From assembly GCA_022701845.1 (NCBI GenBank), contig JAKONS010000057.1, forward strand, positions 1 to 14,806: DNA of 14,806 bases. The letters are read 5' to 3'. Below the pieces are notes generated by a model. The model had not been told where the DNA came from. It ran no database searches and saw nothing but the letters and a program-made list of their open reading frames with translations. Positions within the stretch are counted from its first letter, which is position 1. Each line of letters opens with the position of its first letter. The position numbers and the translations under genes were made by a program. The stretch is from Burkholderiaceae bacterium. GTDB lineage: Bacteria > Pseudomonadota > Gammaproteobacteria > Burkholderiales > Burkholderiaceae. Of this stretch, positions 14,072-14,806 are shown in pieces.

Positions 14072-14806
14072 TCACCGCCAGGGCATCAATCGCCGCTCGG
14101 CCACCGCCAGCAGCCCGTACAGCCCCAGGCCCATGATCGCCAGCACCGTCACCGAGGCGAACACCCGGGTGGTGTCGAAGGTGCCCTGCGCGCTCAGGAT
14201 CACATAGCCCAGGCCCTTCTGCGAGGCGACGAATTCGCCCACGATGGCGCCCACCAGCGACAGCGAGATCGCCACCTTGAAGCCGGCCCAGATCGAGGGC
14301 AGGGCGCCGGGCAGCCGCACCTTGAAGAAGAACTGCAGCGGCGAGCCCTTGAGCACCCGGCCGAGGTCCATCACGTCGGTCGATACCGAGCGCAGGCCGT
14401 GCATCGAATCGACGATCACCGCGAACACCGCCACCAGGAAGGCGATCGCCACCTTGGGCTGGGAGCCGGTGCCCATCCAGATCACGAAGATCGGCGCGAT
14501 GGCCACCTTGGGGATGCTGTTGAGGCCGACGATCAGCGGGTAGACCGCATGCTCGAAGCGCTGCGAGCTCACCAGCAAAGTGGCCAGCGCCACGCCGATC
14601 ACCGCGGCCAGCACGAAGCCGCCCAATGTCGTCATCAGGGTGAAGGCGGCATGGTCGAGGTAGAAGGCCGATTCGGCCCACAGTTCGGCGATCACCGCGC
14701 TCGGCGGCGGCAGGGTGATCGGGCGCACCTGCAGCACCCGCACCAGCACCTCCCACAGCGCCAGGAACACGATCAGCGAGGCCAGGCCCAGCACCCAGCG
14801 CTGGGC
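14072..14806 (-). CDS. ABC transporter permease, sulfonate/nitrate/taurine type (5' end outside window)
   Basis: The frame is open to the right edge, so the N-terminus is probably just outside; GTG 14794 is the first in-window start, but four codons precede it without a stop. The ~240 visible residues form a BPD_transp_1 inner-membrane permease with about six helices. They contain the Leu-Asn-Ser-Ile-Pro-Lys-Val-Ala-Ile-Ala-Pro segment typical of SsuC/TauC/NrtB relatives, and an EAA-type loop (~140-172, Val-Leu-Lys-Gly-Ser-Pro then Arg-Leu-Pro-Gly-Ala-Leu-Pro) that docks the ATPase. Such systems import sulfonates, taurine, nitrate, pyrimidine precursors or riboflavin with an NMT1-like binding protein. 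The partners must lie beyond the window, so the substrate is open. The stop lies 68 bases upstream of the antitoxin ATG, in the same direction. Confidence 0.88.
   Translation of the reverse strand, partial: AQRWVLGLASLIVFLALWEVLVRVLQVRPITLPPPSAVIAELWAESAFYLDHAAFTLMTTLGGFVLAAVIGVALATLLVSSQRFEHAVYPLIVGLNSIPKVAIAPIFVIWMGTGSQPKVAIAFLVAVFAVIVDSMHGLRSVSTDVMDLGRVLKGSPLQFFFKVRLPGALPSIWAGFKVAISLSLVGAIVGEFVASQKGLGYVILSAQGTFDTTRVFASVTVLAIMGLGLYGLLAVAERRLMPWR

Overview
The window is a GC-rich, gene-dense stretch of bacterial chromosome. Its gene families point to a betaproteobacterium, probably of the order Burkholderiales: a metabolite:H+ symporter with a long extra loop, an XRE-cupin regulator, KatG, and a sulfonate/nitrate/taurine-type ABC permease. 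This is an inference from gene content and base composition; no rRNA or other marker gene is present. I found no tRNA, rRNA, CRISPR array or insertion sequence, and no gap between genes exceeds about 235 bases.

Layout, left to right. (1) Positions 1-316 hold the 3' end of a class I glutamine amidotransferase (+), convergent with a cation diffusion facilitator (334-1257, -). (2) A divergent spacer leads into a two-gene operon (+) whose genes overlap by 4 bases: an SbcD/Mre11-like metallophosphoesterase (1487-2611) and an SbcC/Rad50-like ATPase (2608-5244). Both are divergent. The nuclease has substitutions at two usual metal ligands, and the ATPase has no Cys-x-x-Cys zinc hook, carrying a small globular segment at the middle of its coiled coil instead. 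(3) A three-gene catabolic operon (-) encodes an aldehyde dehydrogenase (8109-9587), an MHS-family transporter (6365-8041) and a zinc-dependent alcohol dehydrogenase (5265-6323). A divergent XRE-cupin regulator (9821-10453, +) faces it across 233 bases. That spacer holds a consensus -35 element and two tandem palindromes placed where a repressor would block transcription of the dehydrogenase operon. (4) katG (10590-12851, -) ends facing the regulator, with a UUCG-loop terminator between them and an OxyR-like palindrome upstream of katG. (5) A RES-Xre toxin-antitoxin pair (12964-14003, -) has a GTGA gene overlap and a palindromic promoter region. (6) An ABC transporter permease (-) runs off the right edge.

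The functional units are largely independent. The catabolic operon looks like import of an unidentified small organic metabolite followed by two NAD-dependent oxidations (alcohol to aldehyde or ketone, aldehyde to acid), under substrate-responsive repression. The nuclease-ATPase pair is a DNA-end-processing complex of uncommon type. KatG detoxifies peroxide, and the RES-Xre pair is an NAD-targeting toxin-antitoxin system. The most novel-looking elements are the hookless SbcCD-like pair and the tandem operators.
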